Below are positions 1-11,363 of a stretch of DNA of 64,000 bases, in pieces. Source of the stretch: Aquarana catesbeiana (taxonomy: Eukaryota > Chordata > Amphibia > Anura > Ranidae); NCBI RefSeq assembly GCF_042186555.1, contig NC_133328.1, forward strand, positions 57,459,431 through 57,523,430. Reading direction: 5' to 3'. Under the pieces are notes generated by a model, which made no database searches, was not told the origin of the DNA, and was given only the letters and a program-made list of their open reading frames with translations. Numbering within the stretch: the first letter of the stretch is position 1; every line of letters begins with the position of its first letter. Made by a program: the position numbers and the translations under genes.

Positions 1-671
1 CGAAGTCAGACTGAAATGTCGGTTTGAAATTGTGAACCGTGGGCTCAGCCGCATTCTGAAAGGAGGAGCCAGCTATCAAGGCAGCCTTGTGGATCCCAAC
101 AATACTGTTAGGATTCTTTGCAAGCCTGGCACAGCTCTACCCTGTCGGCTCATAGCAGGCAATAGCTGCTATCAGCTGACTTCATGTCACAAAAGAACAG
201 TATATGTACTCCTGTGACCCTAAAGAGAAGTATGCTGAAAAAGACATGGCAATATTTTTATTTTAACACCAAAACATCCAATTTTTTTTGGATAGAGCAT
301 GGAAGTTCTCGCATTACTTCCCATCCTAGTGACAATCATTTCACCGCACAATAAATCAAGACAAATATTCAACATAAAACAGGCAGAAATAGAAAAGCAT
401 TTTATTTAGTAACATATGGAAATGGTAGCACCCCTGTCAGCTTTTTATTGCTGTCTGTGTCCCTGTTGCTGGTTTTTCCTACTTCCTGTCTGATGTTGTC
501 ACCGGGTCAGTGAGTGAGGGGTAGTTTCTCTTACTGAGTCTCAGATAGCAATGACAACCTGACGGGAGTTCCGACCCCTTTCTACTGTATCCAAATTAAC
601 ACACGTTAAAAATAAAATACAAGTTTTTGGTGTGGACAGATGTTGTCACTATCCCTGTATTTAAATATAAA
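1..671. other. Non-coding, repeat-like, no gene seen
   Basis: The first 240 bp carry GTTTGAAATTGTG-type sequence, related to dispersed repeats near 16010 and 23450. Positions 440-600 look like part of a dispersed repeat. I see no coding exon. Confidence 0.5.
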
Positions 672-1529
672 TCCATACAAATAAACCTCTGTTAGGACTT
701 TGGAGGCAACAACTTAATTATTAAAAAAGTCATCACTTTTATTGTACACAATTAGCTCAGTATAACAATAAAAAACCATGGTACATTTTACAAAACAATG
801 TTCCGAACTATATCTGGCTCAACCATGTATACGTTCATGTAAGTGGTATATCCATTTCAAACCAGATCAGACTTATAACATTATAGTAGTGTTATTATTA
901 GTAGTTAGTAGTTATTATTCCTCTATTCATTAAAAGTCCACTTTATGGATGATCCAACGCATTTCAAATCTTTTGCAAATTCTTCCTTAGGAGTAGGGGT
1001 ACCTCTCTCAAAATAATTGATTAATAAGATTTGTTAAAGGGGTTTTCGTTAATTGTGAAATTTACGAATTTGTCAAAATTTGTTAAAAAACTAATTTGGA
1101 ACAAAACGAATTGCACATGCCTACTGACCATAGGAACATTTTTTCCTTGGAGAGAATATCTGGCATCCATTTATTCTAGTGTATGGTTGTTACAATCATA
1201 TATGTACAGTTATTTTCAGTGTGGTACACCCCTACCCCTGAGGAAGAATTAGAAAAAGATTTGAAACGCGTTGGATCACCCAGAAAATGGAATTTTATGA
1301 ATAGAGGAATAATGATTACATGTTATAGGACTTATCTGAGTTGGAATGGGATTATCACTTACATGAATGAATACATTTGTACATTTTCAGAACAATGTTT
1401 TGTAAAACATGCCATTTTTTTTGTTTTTTTTTGTTATACTGAGCTAATTATAATGTATAATAAAAGTGAAGATTTTTAAATAATTTAGTTGTTGCCTTCA
1501 TAGTCCCAACAGAGGTTTATTTGTATGGA
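672..1529. repeat. Long foldback (inverted-repeat) element, about 860 bp
   Basis: The left arm (about 672-1004, starting TCCATACAAATAAACCTCTG) is repeated in inverted form at about 1222-1529 (ending CAGAGGTTTATTTGTATGGA). The arms are diverged with small indels. The spacer contains a fragment (about 1026-1128) of the TTCGT-rich palindromic element described at 19379-20325. No protein is encoded; this is a non-autonomous foldback element. Confidence 0.75.
1026..1128. mobile_element. Fragment of the TTCGT-rich palindromic MITE
   Basis: Shares AACGAATTGCACATGCCTAC and the preceding GTTAAAAAAC/TTCGTT context with the end of the full copy at 19379-20325. It lies in the loop of the 672-1529 foldback. 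Confidence 0.7.
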
Positions 1530-1584
1530 TCTACTCCAAAAAAATGTTTGCCTGGATGTACACTATAAACACTTCCTGTCCATG

Positions 1585-2746
1585 GCACATTTTTAAACGT
1601 CCTCAAATGGGAAGGGTGATATCACTGCAGCTGCCTCTCACCCCCCTCCTGCCGTCGTGCAATCGGAGAGCCCGTGAGCATGCGACCGCCGACATCCAAT
1701 CCTAGACACAGTGAGAGGACCGGATGTTGTTCCTCTCACTGTGTGACGTCAGAAACAGGAAGCGATGAGGATTTCGTCACTTCCTGTTTCAGGTCTTTGT
1801 TTACCTGGCCTTTACCAGCCAGGGAAGCAGATCAAGCAAATCAGACCGATCTGTGTCTGTTTGGCTGCATTGGAGCCCAGAGAAGAAATATATCTAGTCT
1901 AATAGACCCTGGATCTCTCTATAAAGAAGACCTGTCATGGCCCATGCTATTACAAGGGATGTTGTTCATCCCCTGTAATATCAATAAAGTTGATAAAAAA
2001 AAAGTTAAAGTTACAGTGTAAAAAAAAAAATGTCAGAGTGAGAGTAATCATTTTAGCACCAGACCTCCTGTTACACTCTGGTGTAAACTGGTCATTTGTA
2101 AGGCTGGGTTCACACTATTGCGTATTGGATGTGGGTTTACCGCATTCAATTCGCATGTTAGGAGATTGTGACTGGTTCTCAGTGGAGCCGGTTCACACAT
2201 CTCTGAAGCAGCTCCGAGGCAAATTGCACAGGAGTCCTGTGTGTCTTCTGGTCCGTTTCAGGTCTGAATACAGCCATAAATTCTGACCGAAATCAGACCT
2301 GAAATGGTGAACAGGGGCGCACTGGACTCCTGCTATAAGCCGCTCCATACAGCAGTGTAAACCCAGCCTCAAGCCTTTTAAAGCAATGCCTATGGAGATT
2401 TGTAGGTACTGTAATTTGGTGCTGTTCCACCGGCGGACGCAGTTTTAAAGCATGACATGTTTGCTATCTTTTTACTCAGCATAACATTATCTTTTCTATT
2501 CTACTAAACAATTGGGTATTATATTGTGTTTTTGTATGTTAAAAAAAACATTAAAGTGTATTTTTTTTTAATTTGCATTTGAAAATTTGTGCAAATATCA
2601 TGTGACATCAAAATATGCAATGCCCACCATTTTATTCTCTAGGGCCTCTGCTAAAACTAAAAAAAATATATATATATAATGTTTGGGGGTTCTAAGTCAT
2701 TTGTAGAAGAGGAATGGCAGAATTGGCCCAGACTGTAAGTGGTTAA
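1585..2746. mobile_element. TTAA-type (piggyBac-like) non-autonomous element with nested MITE
   Basis: Positions 2450-2746, ending AAGTGGTTAA, share text with 48530-48832 and, inverted, with 31503-31860. The 1910-2000 segment (GACCTGTCATGG, TTACAAGGGATGTT) matches inverted text near 32150-32220. The right end is TTAA; the left end is not clear. A separate TIR MITE (2101-2369) sits inside. Confidence 0.55.
2101..2369. mobile_element. TIR MITE (AGGCTGGGTTCACACT family)
   Basis: Begins AGGCTGGGTTCACACT and ends AGTGTAAACCCAGCCT, inverted termini of about 16 bp around a 269-bp body with no coding capacity. Related termini (TTCACAC...GTGTGAA) recur many times across the window. Confidence 0.75.
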
Positions 2747-2865
2747 GGATATAAACAAACGAACATACTGATAATTATGAGATAATGAGCAATATGGGAC
2801 AAGGTCTTGATACTTTGCTGTCTGATCCTTTTCGGGCTTTAAACGGTTAATTTATAACAAACTAT

Positions 2866-2945
2866 TGCTGTATAATGGGTCCTCAAACTTTTTAAACAGG
2901 GGGCCAGTTCACTGTCCCTTAGACTGTTGGGGGGCCGAATCATGG
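2866..2945. mobile_element. hAT-type MITE terminal fragment
   Basis: Contains TCCTCAAACTTTTTAAACAG followed by GGGGGCCAGTTCACTGTCCC. From memory this resembles the end of a hAT MITE family present in many tetrapods. Only this end is visible; the minisatellite at 2946-4387 starts directly after it. Confidence 0.45.
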
Positions 2946-4387
2946 CAGCATGATCATTGCCGCTCATCGCAGCCTCACCAATGCCCATCAATACAGCTTG
3001 ATGATTGCCCATCAACAAAACCTCACTAGTGCCCATCAGCGCAGCCTCTCCAGTGCCCATCAGCGCAGCCTGACCAGTGCCCATCAATGCAGCCTCACCA
3101 GTGCACATCAATGCAGCCTGAACAGTGCCCATCAATGCAGCATGATCAGTGCCCATCAGTGCAGTCTCTGCAGTGCATGGGATTAGAGAGAGAAGCGCCG
3201 CCGGATCACACAGAGCTGCTGGTAATTATAGCATGTGAACAAATCAGTGCCTATCAATGCAGCCTCACTAGTGCATATCAACACAGCTTGATCAGTGCCC
3301 ATCAATGCAGCCTTACCAGTGCCCATCAATGCAGCCTGATCAGTGCCCATCAGCGCAGCCTCACCAGTGCCCATCAGCGCAGCCTCACCAGTGCCCATTA
3401 ACACAACCTCACCGGTGCCCATCAGCGCAGCCTCTCCAGTGCCCATCAGCGCAGCCTCTCCAGTGCCCATCAGCGCAGCCTCTCCAGTGCTCATCAATGC
3501 AGCCTGATCAGTGCCCATCAATGCAGCATGATCAGTGCCTATCAGTGCAGTCTCTGCAGTGTATGGGGATTAGAGAGAGAAGCGCAGCCGGATCACACAG
3601 AGCTGCTGGTAATGATAGCCTGTGAACAAATCAGTACCCATCAATGAAGCCTCCCTAGTGCACTTCAATGCAGCTTGATCAGTGCCCATAAATGCAGCCT
3701 TACCAGTGCCCATCAATGCAGCCTGATCAGTGCCCATCAGCGCAGCCTCACCAGTGCCCATCAATGCAGCTTGATGAGTGCCCATCAACACAACCTCACC
3801 AGTGCCCATCAGCGCAGCCTCTCCAGTGCCCATCAGCGCAGACTCTCCAGTGCCCATCAGCGCAGCCTCACCAGTGCTCATCAATGCAGCCTGATCAGTG
3901 CCCATCAATGCAGCATGATCAGTGCCTATCAGTGCAGTCTCTGCAGTGTATGGGGATTAGAGAGAGAAGTGCCGCCGGATCACACAGAGCTGCTGGTAAT
4001 GATAGCCTGTGAACAAATCAGTGCCCATCAATGAAGCCTCGCTAGTGCACATCAATGCAGCTTGATCAGTGCCCATCAATGCAGCCTTACCAGTGCCCAT
4101 CAATGCAGCCTGATCAGTGCCCATCAGCGCAGCCTCACCGGTGCCCACCAATGCAGCTTGATGAGTGCTCATCAACACAATCTCACCAGTGCCCATCAGC
4201 GCAGCCTCTCCAGTGCCCAACAGCACAGCCTCACCAGTGCCCTTCAATGCAGCCTGAACAGTGCCTATCAATGCAGCATGATCAGTGCCCATCAGTGCAG
4301 TCTCTGCAGTGCATGGGGATTAGAGAAGAGAGAAGCGCCGCCGGATCACACAGAGCTGCTGGTAATGATAGCCTGTGAACAAACAGC
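2946..4387. repeat. 24-bp minisatellite with 387-bp higher-order structure
   Basis: Monomer is roughly GCCCATCAATGCAGCCTCACCAGT (24 bp) with variants. A non-monomer block (GGGGATTAGAGAGAGAAGCG, then GCCGCCGGATCACACAGAGC and TGCTGGTAAT) recurs four times. The landmark GCAGTCTCTGCAG falls at 3161, 3547, 3934 and 4297: periods of 386, 387 and 363 bp, the last being one monomer shorter. Because 24 is a multiple of 3, several frames on both strands stay open; I do not treat these as genes. Confidence 0.9.
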
Positions 4388-4476
4388 ATCATGAAGGCCA
4401 AGGAACACACCAGACAGGTCAGGGATAAAGTTGCTGAGAAGTTTAAAGCAGTGTTAGGTTATAAAAACTACTATTA

Positions 4477-4850
4477 TGCCGTGTACACATGGGCGGACTT
4501 TTCGGCATCAAAGGTCTGACGGTCTTTCCAACGGACTTTCGACGGACTTTCGAACGAACAGACTTGCCTAAGCACGATCACACCAAAGTCCGACGGATTC
4601 GTACGTGATGACGTACAACCGGACTAAAATAAGGAAGTTGGTAGCCAGTAGCCAATAGCTATCCTAGCGTGGATTTTTGTCCGTCGGACTAGCATACAGA
4701 CAAGCGGATTTTTCGACTGGACTCGAGTCCGTCGGAAAGATTTGAAACATGTTCCAAATCTAAAGTCCATCTGATTTTCAACCGAAAAAGTCCGCTGCAG
4801 GTCCGATGAAGCCCAATCCGGTCGAAAAGTCCGCCCGTGTGTACGCGGTA
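4477..4850. mobile_element. PIF/Harbinger-like MITE inserted in the Tc1 copy
   Basis: Termini TGCCGTGTACACATGGGCGG and, inverted, CCGCCCGTGTGTACGCGGTA. The flanks are TTA on both sides (4474-4476 and 4851-4853), a 3-bp duplication typical of PIF/Harbinger. The 374-bp body has no coding capacity. It lies where the Tc1 transposase is interrupted. Confidence 0.75.
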
Positions 4851-5686
4851 TTAGTCGTGCACAAATCTGGCCTTTATGGAGGAGTGGCAAGAAGAAAGCC
4901 ATTGTTGAAAGAAAGTCATAAGAAGTCCTGTTTTCAGTTTGCGAGAAGCCATGTGGGGGACACAGCAAACATGTGAAGAAGGTGCTCTGGTCAGATGAGA
5001 CCAAAATTTAACATTTTGGCCTAAAAGCAAAGCGCTATGTGTGGAGGAAAACTAACACTGCACATCATCCTGAACACACCATCCCCACCGTGAAACATGG
5101 TGGTGGCAGCATCATGTTGTGTGGATGCTTTTCTTCAGCAGGGACAGGAAAGCTGGTCAGAGTTGATGGGAAGATGGATGGAGCCAAATACAGGGCAATC
5201 TTAGAAGAAAACCTGTTAGAGTTTTCAAAAGACTTGAGACTGGGGGGGGGGGGGGGGTCACCTTCCAGCAGGACAACGACCCTAAACAGACAGCCAGAGC
5301 TACAATGGAATGGTTTAGATCAAAGCATATTCATGTGTTAGAATGGCCCAGTCAAAGTCCAGACCTAAATCCAATTGAAAACCTGCAAGACTTGAAAATT
5401 GCTGTTCACAGACGCTCTCCATCCAGTCTGACAGAGCTTGAGCTATTTTGCAACGAAAAATGGGCAAAAATGTCACTCTCTAGATGTGCAAAGCATACCC
5501 AAAAAGACTTGCAGCTGTAATTGCGAAAGGTAGTTCTACAAAGTATTGGCTCAGGGGGGCTGAATACAAATGTATACCACACTTTTCACATATTTATTTG
5601 TAAAAAATTTGAAAAACCATTTATCATTTTCCTTCCACTTCACAATTATGTGCCACTTTGTGTTGGTCTATCACAAAAAATCCCAA

Positions 5687-6804
5687 TGTAGCACGGCCCC
5701 CTTGAGGACTGCTTGGATTCACCTGTTCTTCTGCATCGCCATGACCCACCTGACACTCTGGGTTCAGATATCTTCCACAACACCTTTAAATGACACATCA
5801 CACAAGTCGAATATGTTTATAGTATATACACTTTTACTGGAGTAAGTGATGTGGTGTTAATACACAGAAAAGGGGAATTGGTCAGCCAAGTGCTGGATAA
5901 CAGCCCAGACTCGGAAGAATAATTCCCCTAAAAGATAGCTTAAAACAGTACAATAGCACAAAAGCACAATTTACACATATGTACCATGAATTACCACTTG
6001 AAACATAACCTGTAAAGGCAGTAAAAGGTTAGCTATCTAGGGCAGGCAGTCTCACACTAAAGGGGAACCCCAGGCCAGCCAATTAAACCTTTATATCCTA
6101 ATGAGAGATCAGATGGAATGGGGGTGGGGGGGAGGTGTAGAGTAGGGCCTTTGTATGGTAATAACAGCAGTGTCCAAGATGCAAGCCTGATAGTCTTCAC
6201 CGGCAGTTGGAGCTCATTAGATTGTATCCGATAAGGCACAGTGGTGTGGTAATAGCCGAGGGGCTTAAACAAGCTAGTGATACTCCTTGAAGTGGTTTTA
6301 AGTAAAAGTGTCTATGTACAGTGTTCCAAACAGTAATGCAATAAAGTGTTCCCAAGGTAAAGGTGTCTGTACACAGTGTTCAGATATAGTAGCAAAGAAG
6401 GGTGCAAAGGATGGGCAATTGCCTTTCTCACCAACGACCAGACTGGCTTACACCTTGCAGACAGCGATCCTGGAAGAGACATCCTTCAGCAACAACCGGC
6501 CATGACCACAGCTGATGGATGTAGGCGACCGTAGTGTAGATCTGCTGGGTAGGTGCCTCGTGGATGTCCAACAAACAGCAGGCAGGCTATGTCCCTCTGG
6601 AGCCAGGTTGGAATCACTCGTTCACCGCATGGTAGGCAGCAGCTTCTCCCCTCCCGCATGGGAAGATGTGCGCACAGCAAGGCCCAGGAAGAAGAGAGCG
6701 TGATATGATGACAGTCACTGGCGCTCAGCACTAGAGGGATATGTCTATAGGTAAAGAATGATGGGAAATTGTACCATGTTATGACTGTAGTCCACATCGC
6801 TACA
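5687..6804. mobile_element. Solo LTR, 1118 bp, in the Tc1 3' tail
   Basis: Begins TGTAGCACGG and ends ATCGCTACA, the TG...CA form of an LTR. The flanks are CCAA at 5683-5686 and CCAA at 6805-6808, a 4-bp target duplication. Removing it restores a continuous Tc1 tail (ATCCCAATAAAATACATTT). It has no open frame of note and no second LTR or internal region, so it is a recombined solo LTR. The superfamily (Gypsy or ERV) is uncertain. Confidence 0.8.
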
Positions 6805-6891
6805 CCAATAAAATACATTTACATTTTTGGTTGTAACATGACAAAACGTGGAAAATTTCAAGGGGTATGAATACTTTTTCAAGGCACTGAA

Positions 6892-7678
6892 ACTTGATGG
6901 ATTAGATTACTTGAAACATTTGAAGAGAGATGTAACTATATAGTATTACATTTTCCAAACGTTGCAAGATAGGGAAACACCGACCTTTGACATGGACGGC
7001 GAACCTTTCCAACTCTTCACTTGGTAATCTATCTCTGTCAGAGTTATTTATAGAAAAGAATGATCCATATATATCCGGTAGTGTAAAAACATTTTATCTA
7101 CAATCTTTATCTTACACAACTATGACCAAATGCTTGTTCAATGTCTTCTCGGCTGCATAGATGACTGGAGGCTCAATGCAAGGGCACATAGAAAACAGCT
7201 GTCCTGTTCACACCATATAGGCACGTTGTGTTGCACAGAATGTCACCACACAGCAGTGTTGAGTTAAATGAGCAGTCATTTTTAGACTCCCACCACCCCT
7301 TTTGCCCCTACATAACGTGCACCTGCACACATGCATTTTAGAGTGTAGGCTGGTGTGAACGATTCCTCAAGTCTAAAATACTCAGACCTCTAAGGCCCAT
7401 TGTAACTAGGGCTGTTTTGTGTCCCTATCGGTGTTTTAGTACATTGTCTAAATCTATGGTAGGCCACAGCTGGACAGGGTTGAGCATTGTACAGAGTGGT
7501 AATCTTGTTTAGGGCCCTACACATTGGGTGCCCATTCACACCAGAACACGGTGCAGGAAACCCAGGTTCCGTGCACATTTCCCGTGCTGCATTAAAAACG
7601 CACTGCAGTAGTGATCTGCAGCAGGCATCAATGTTCAGGTAATGACACCTCAAACGCAGGTCACAAAGATAGTGGGGA
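6892..7678. other. Intergenic sequence, no gene seen
   Basis: No exon or complete element is recognised. Positions about 7510-7640 resemble part of a TIR MITE (CATTCACACCAGAACACGGT). The rest is unassigned. Confidence 0.5.
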
Positions 7679-7814
7679 AGATTTACTAAAACTGCAGAAG
7701 TGCAAAATCTGGTGCAACTCTGCATAAAAACCAATCAGCTTCCAGTTTTTTTTTAATTGAACAATCTGAAGTTACAAGCTGACTGGCTACCATGCACAGC
7801 TGCACCAAATTTTG
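7679..7814. mobile_element. Left part of a TTTACTAAAACTG MITE interrupted by a minisatellite
   Basis: Starts AGATTTACTAAAACTGCAGA, continues AGTGCAAAATCTGGTGCA, and has the inverted counterpart TGCACCAAATTTTGCA at 7801-7816. The expected right end is replaced by the 31-bp array; a possible remnant (GCATTCCTGGTTTTATTGAA) lies at 9548-9567. Confidence 0.55.
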
Positions 7815-9545
7815 CATTACGCTCTCCTGAACCCAGCACTCTGTGTATTATGCAGTCCTGAACCCAGCGCTCTGTGTAGTACGCTCTCCTGAACCCATCG
7901 CTCTGTGTATTACGCTCTCCTGAACCCAGCGCTCTGTGTATTACGCTCTCCTGAACCCAGCGCTCTGTGTATTATGCTCTCCTGAACCCAGCGCTCTGTG
8001 TATTACGCTCTCCTGAACCCAGCGCTCTGTGTATTACGCTCTCCTGAACCCAGCGCTCTGTGTATTACGCTCTCCTGAACCCAGCGCTCTGTGTATTACG
8101 CTCTCCTGAACCCAGCGCTCTGTGTATTACGCTCTCCTGAACCCAGCAGTCTGTGTATTAAGCTCTCCTGAACCCAGCACTCCGTGTATTAAGCTCTCCT
8201 GAACCCAGCGCTTTGTGTATTATGCTCTCCTGAACCCAGCGCTCTGTGTATTACGCTCTCCTGAACCCAGCGCTCTGTGTATTACGCTCTCCTGAACCCA
8301 GCACTCTGTGTATTAAGCTCTCCTGAACCCAGTGCTCTGTGTATTACGCTCTCCTGAATGCAGCGCTCTGTGTATTATGCAGTCCTGAACCCAGCGCTCT
8401 GTGTATTACGCTCTCCTGAACCCAGCGCTCTGTGTATTATGCTCTCCTGAACCCAGCGCTCTGTGTATTACGCTCTCCTGAACCCAGCGCTCTGTGTATT
8501 ACGCTCTCCTGAACCCAGCGCTCTGTGCATTACGCTCTCCTGAACCCAGCACTCTGTGTATTACGCTCTCCTGAATGCAGCGCTCTGTGTATTATGCAGT
8601 CCTGAACCCAGCGCTCTGTGTATTACACTCTCCTGAACCCAGCGCTCTGTGTATTACGCTCTCCTGAACCCAGCGCTCTGTGTATTGCGCTCTCCTGAAC
8701 CCAGCGCTCTGTGTATTACGCTCTCCTGAACCCAGCACTCTGTGTATTAAGCTCTCCTGAACCCAGCACTCTGTGTATTAAGCTCTCCTGAACCCAGCGC
8801 TCTGTGTATTACGCTCTCCTGAACCCAGCGCTCTGTGTATTATGCAGTCCTGAACCCAGCGCTCTGTGTATTACGCTCTCCTGAACCCAGCGCTCTGTGT
8901 ATTACGCTCTCCTGAACCCAGCGCTCTGTGTATTACGCTCTCCTGAACCCAGCGCTCTGTGTATTACGCTCTCCTGAACCCAGCGCTCTGTGTATTACGC
9001 TCTCCTGAACCCAGCGCTCTGTGTATTATGCAGTCCTGAACCCAGCGCTCTGTGTATTACGCTCTCCTGAACCCAGCGCTCTGTGTATTACGCTCTCCTG
9101 AACCCAGCGCTCTGTGTATTACGCTCTCCTGAACCCAGCGCTCTGTGTATTATGCAGTCCTGAACCCAGCGCTCTGTGTATTACGCTCTCCTGAACCCAG
9201 CGCTCTGTGTATTATGCTCTCCTGAACCCAGCGCTCTGTGTATTACGCTCTCCTGAACCCAGCGCTCTGTGTATTACGCTCTCCTGAACCCAGCGCTCTG
9301 TGTATTACGCTCTCCTGAACCCAGTGCTCTGTGTATTACGCTCTCCTGAACCCAGCACTCTGTGTGTTAAGCTCTCCTGAACCCAGCGCTCTGTGTATTA
9401 CGCTCTCCTGAACCCAGCACTCTGTGTATTAAGCTCTCCTGAACCCAGTGCTCTGTGTATTACGCTCTCCTGAATGCAGCGCTCTGTGTATTATGCAGTC
9501 CTGAACCCAGCGCTCTGTGTATTACGCTGTCCTGAACCCAGCGTT
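7815..9545. repeat. 31-bp minisatellite, about 55 copies
   Basis: Monomer CCTGAACCCAGCGCTCTGTG plus TATTACGCTCT (31 bp) repeated over 1.73 kb. Variants TATGCAGTCC, CACTCTG...AAGCTCTC and TGAATGCAG recur in blocks. For example, the run containing CAGTGCTCTG ... TGAATGCAGCG ... TATGCAG near 8325-8390 is repeated near 9445-9505, so the array grew partly by block duplication. 31 is not a multiple of 3, and no open frame persists. Confidence 0.95.
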
Positions 9546-10701
9546 ATGCATTCCTGGTTTTATTGAACAATGTTCCTTTGAGACCCTCCCACTGTAGAAT
9601 TTGGCCACACCCACTCTATGACGTAGGAAGGAGGGGAGGGGGGTCCAGCACCTATTCTCTGAAAAGAAAAGCCCTGGGCCCAGCCGCCCAAAAAGACCTG
9701 GCCGGTCCTGCATGATAGAAAAGGAAAGGTCATTTTTAATACCATTCAATTACAAAATGACTTGTGTCTTAACTGTTAATGCTATATTATTTTATTCCCA
9801 TTTGCTTTCTTTTTCCTTCTGCAAAAGTGGCGTTGCCCTTTAAACATTTAATATGCAGGAGATGTTCCAAAATTCCATATGGCAGGTGTTAGAGTGCCAC
9901 CTAGTGGATGTATGCTGACAATATGTAGACTGTGGTTCAGTTTATTGTATCCTCTACTGAAAACATTGTTCAGTGTGTTAGGTTTTAGGATTCTTTTTAT
10001 AACACATACTCTGGTTTAATTCTTTTAAAGCAGTAATACATCCTTTCAGATACACATGTGCCGCACCTACTTATGTCTACATGTAATGTAGGTGACCCTG
10101 GAAAACCTGCAAGCTTGCATTCTGATTCAGTTAACCAGTGAGTTATAAACTGCCATGTTGTCTTTGGTTGATTAACAGTGGACACAGTACACTTCACTGC
10201 TGCAAATGACTGAGATAAGGACAAAGCAACCCTTGACCTTCCTTTACTACTCTTTACTTTTCAGTGTAAATTGTCATCTCTTGGAGCTCCTGTAGGAATG
10301 AATGAACACCGGCGTATTTGTCTACAGTTCATATAGTTGTATCATCATTCATCCCGCAGCCTTCTGATTGGACAATGAAGGAACAGCAGTTATCATCAGC
10401 TCTATCCTCCCATCCACACATGTGCATGCAGCAGAGCCTGATTGGCTCTTAATGATGTCCCTCCCTCTCCCAGTCGGATTACTGTTGTGCAGGGCATCTG
10501 TCCTAGTGTAATCTCTAAGGTCAGGCTGTCAGTTTGTCGCCCTGTACAAAGCCTGCATTTTTTTTTTATCTGAATATTAATCTGTTTTTATTTTGCCTTC
10601 CCTGGTTCCTCTTTTCTCCCCTCATCAACAGGCTAATGAAATTATAAATGAAACCCCTTTTTTAAATTTTTTTTTTATTACATACTGTATTTTAAACCCA
10701 G
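9546..10701. other. Intergenic sequence, no gene seen
   Basis: Non-coding. Positions 10350-10510 have two CCAAT-like motifs (GATTGGACAATG, CTGATTGGCTC), but I cannot assign a promoter or exon. Confidence 0.4.
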
Positions 10702-11363
10702 CATAGGCGTGCACACAGGGTGTGCCAGGTGTGCCTGGGCACACCCTAATCACCTTGTGTGGTGCAGATTCCCCCTGTTTAAACACCTGATATTTCACCG
10801 AAGCCCCCTAACGGGCCTCCTACAAAATTTTGTAAAAAAATGATAAAAAATAAAATTGTAAAAAATAAAATAAGAAAAATAAAAACAACTGACACCGTCT
10901 ACTGATTATTGACACTGTCAGTGTATATATACAAATGCATACACACAAATGTGTTTGAGCTTTGAGGTGCACACCCTAATGCATAGCTCCCACCTGTCCC
11001 TGATTTGGAGCAATGACCCTCTGTCCCTCCTTCCTCCTTATTTGTCCCTCATTTTGGCCTGATCTCTATAGCTGTATATAAAATGCACTTTTTATCTATC
11101 AAAAAGTATTTTCCAGTGCTAAACCTTTCATCTGATTTCTAAATGTCTGCATTTGTAATTTCCAAAAGTCAATATAAAGGAATAGTAGTGGTAAAAAAAG
11201 CCCTTGTGGGTTTAACCAATCTTATTTTTTTGTAAAATTATCCTTTAAGGGGGCGTGGCAAGGGGTGTGTCATTTGCCTGCATACTTTTGCTGACAGGTG
11301 TCCCTCATTCCCATCTCAAAAAGTTGGGATGTATGCTAATGCAATAGGCTGCGCACACCTATG
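10702..11363. mobile_element. TIR element with a second MITE nested inside
   Basis: Outer ends CATAGGCGTGCACACAGGGTGTG and, inverted, GCGCACACCTATG. The inner element (10984-11335, TAGCTCCCACCTGTCCCTGA ... AAAAAGTTGGGATGTATG) is flanked by the 8-bp repeat CTAATGCA at 10976-10983 and 11336-11343, a hAT-like duplication. No coding capacity in either. Confidence 0.65.

Larger units (their letters stand above)
4388..6891 (+). pseudogene. Tc1-like transposon, 5'-truncated and dead, with two nested insertions
   Basis: The Tc1/mariner transposase is in pieces: an N-terminal piece from 4391 (MKAKEHTRQVRDKVAEKFKA), then the catalytic domain from about 4955. The first Asp is seen in LWSDETK and is followed by an in-frame TAA. 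HTIPTVKHGGGSIML follows at about 5075. A G-run (5241-5257) shifts the frame before the second Asp (QQDNDPK). SPDLNPIEN carries the Glu. Part of the domain between the DNA-binding and catalytic regions is missing. The 3' tail (TTTGTGTTGGTCTATCAC ... TACTTTTTCAAGGCACTG) is split by a solo LTR at 5687-6804. The 5' TIR is absent, with the minisatellite abutting it. It cannot make active transposase. Confidence 0.85.

Noticed and set aside
2839..4394. Several 100-120-codon frames with AHQCSL or GTGEAALM repeats
   Set aside because: A 24-bp tandem repeat keeps frames open on both strands; no start context, homology or splice support.
7815..9545. Possible CRISPR-like array
   Set aside because: Units are directly contiguous without spacers, and the context is a vertebrate genome.
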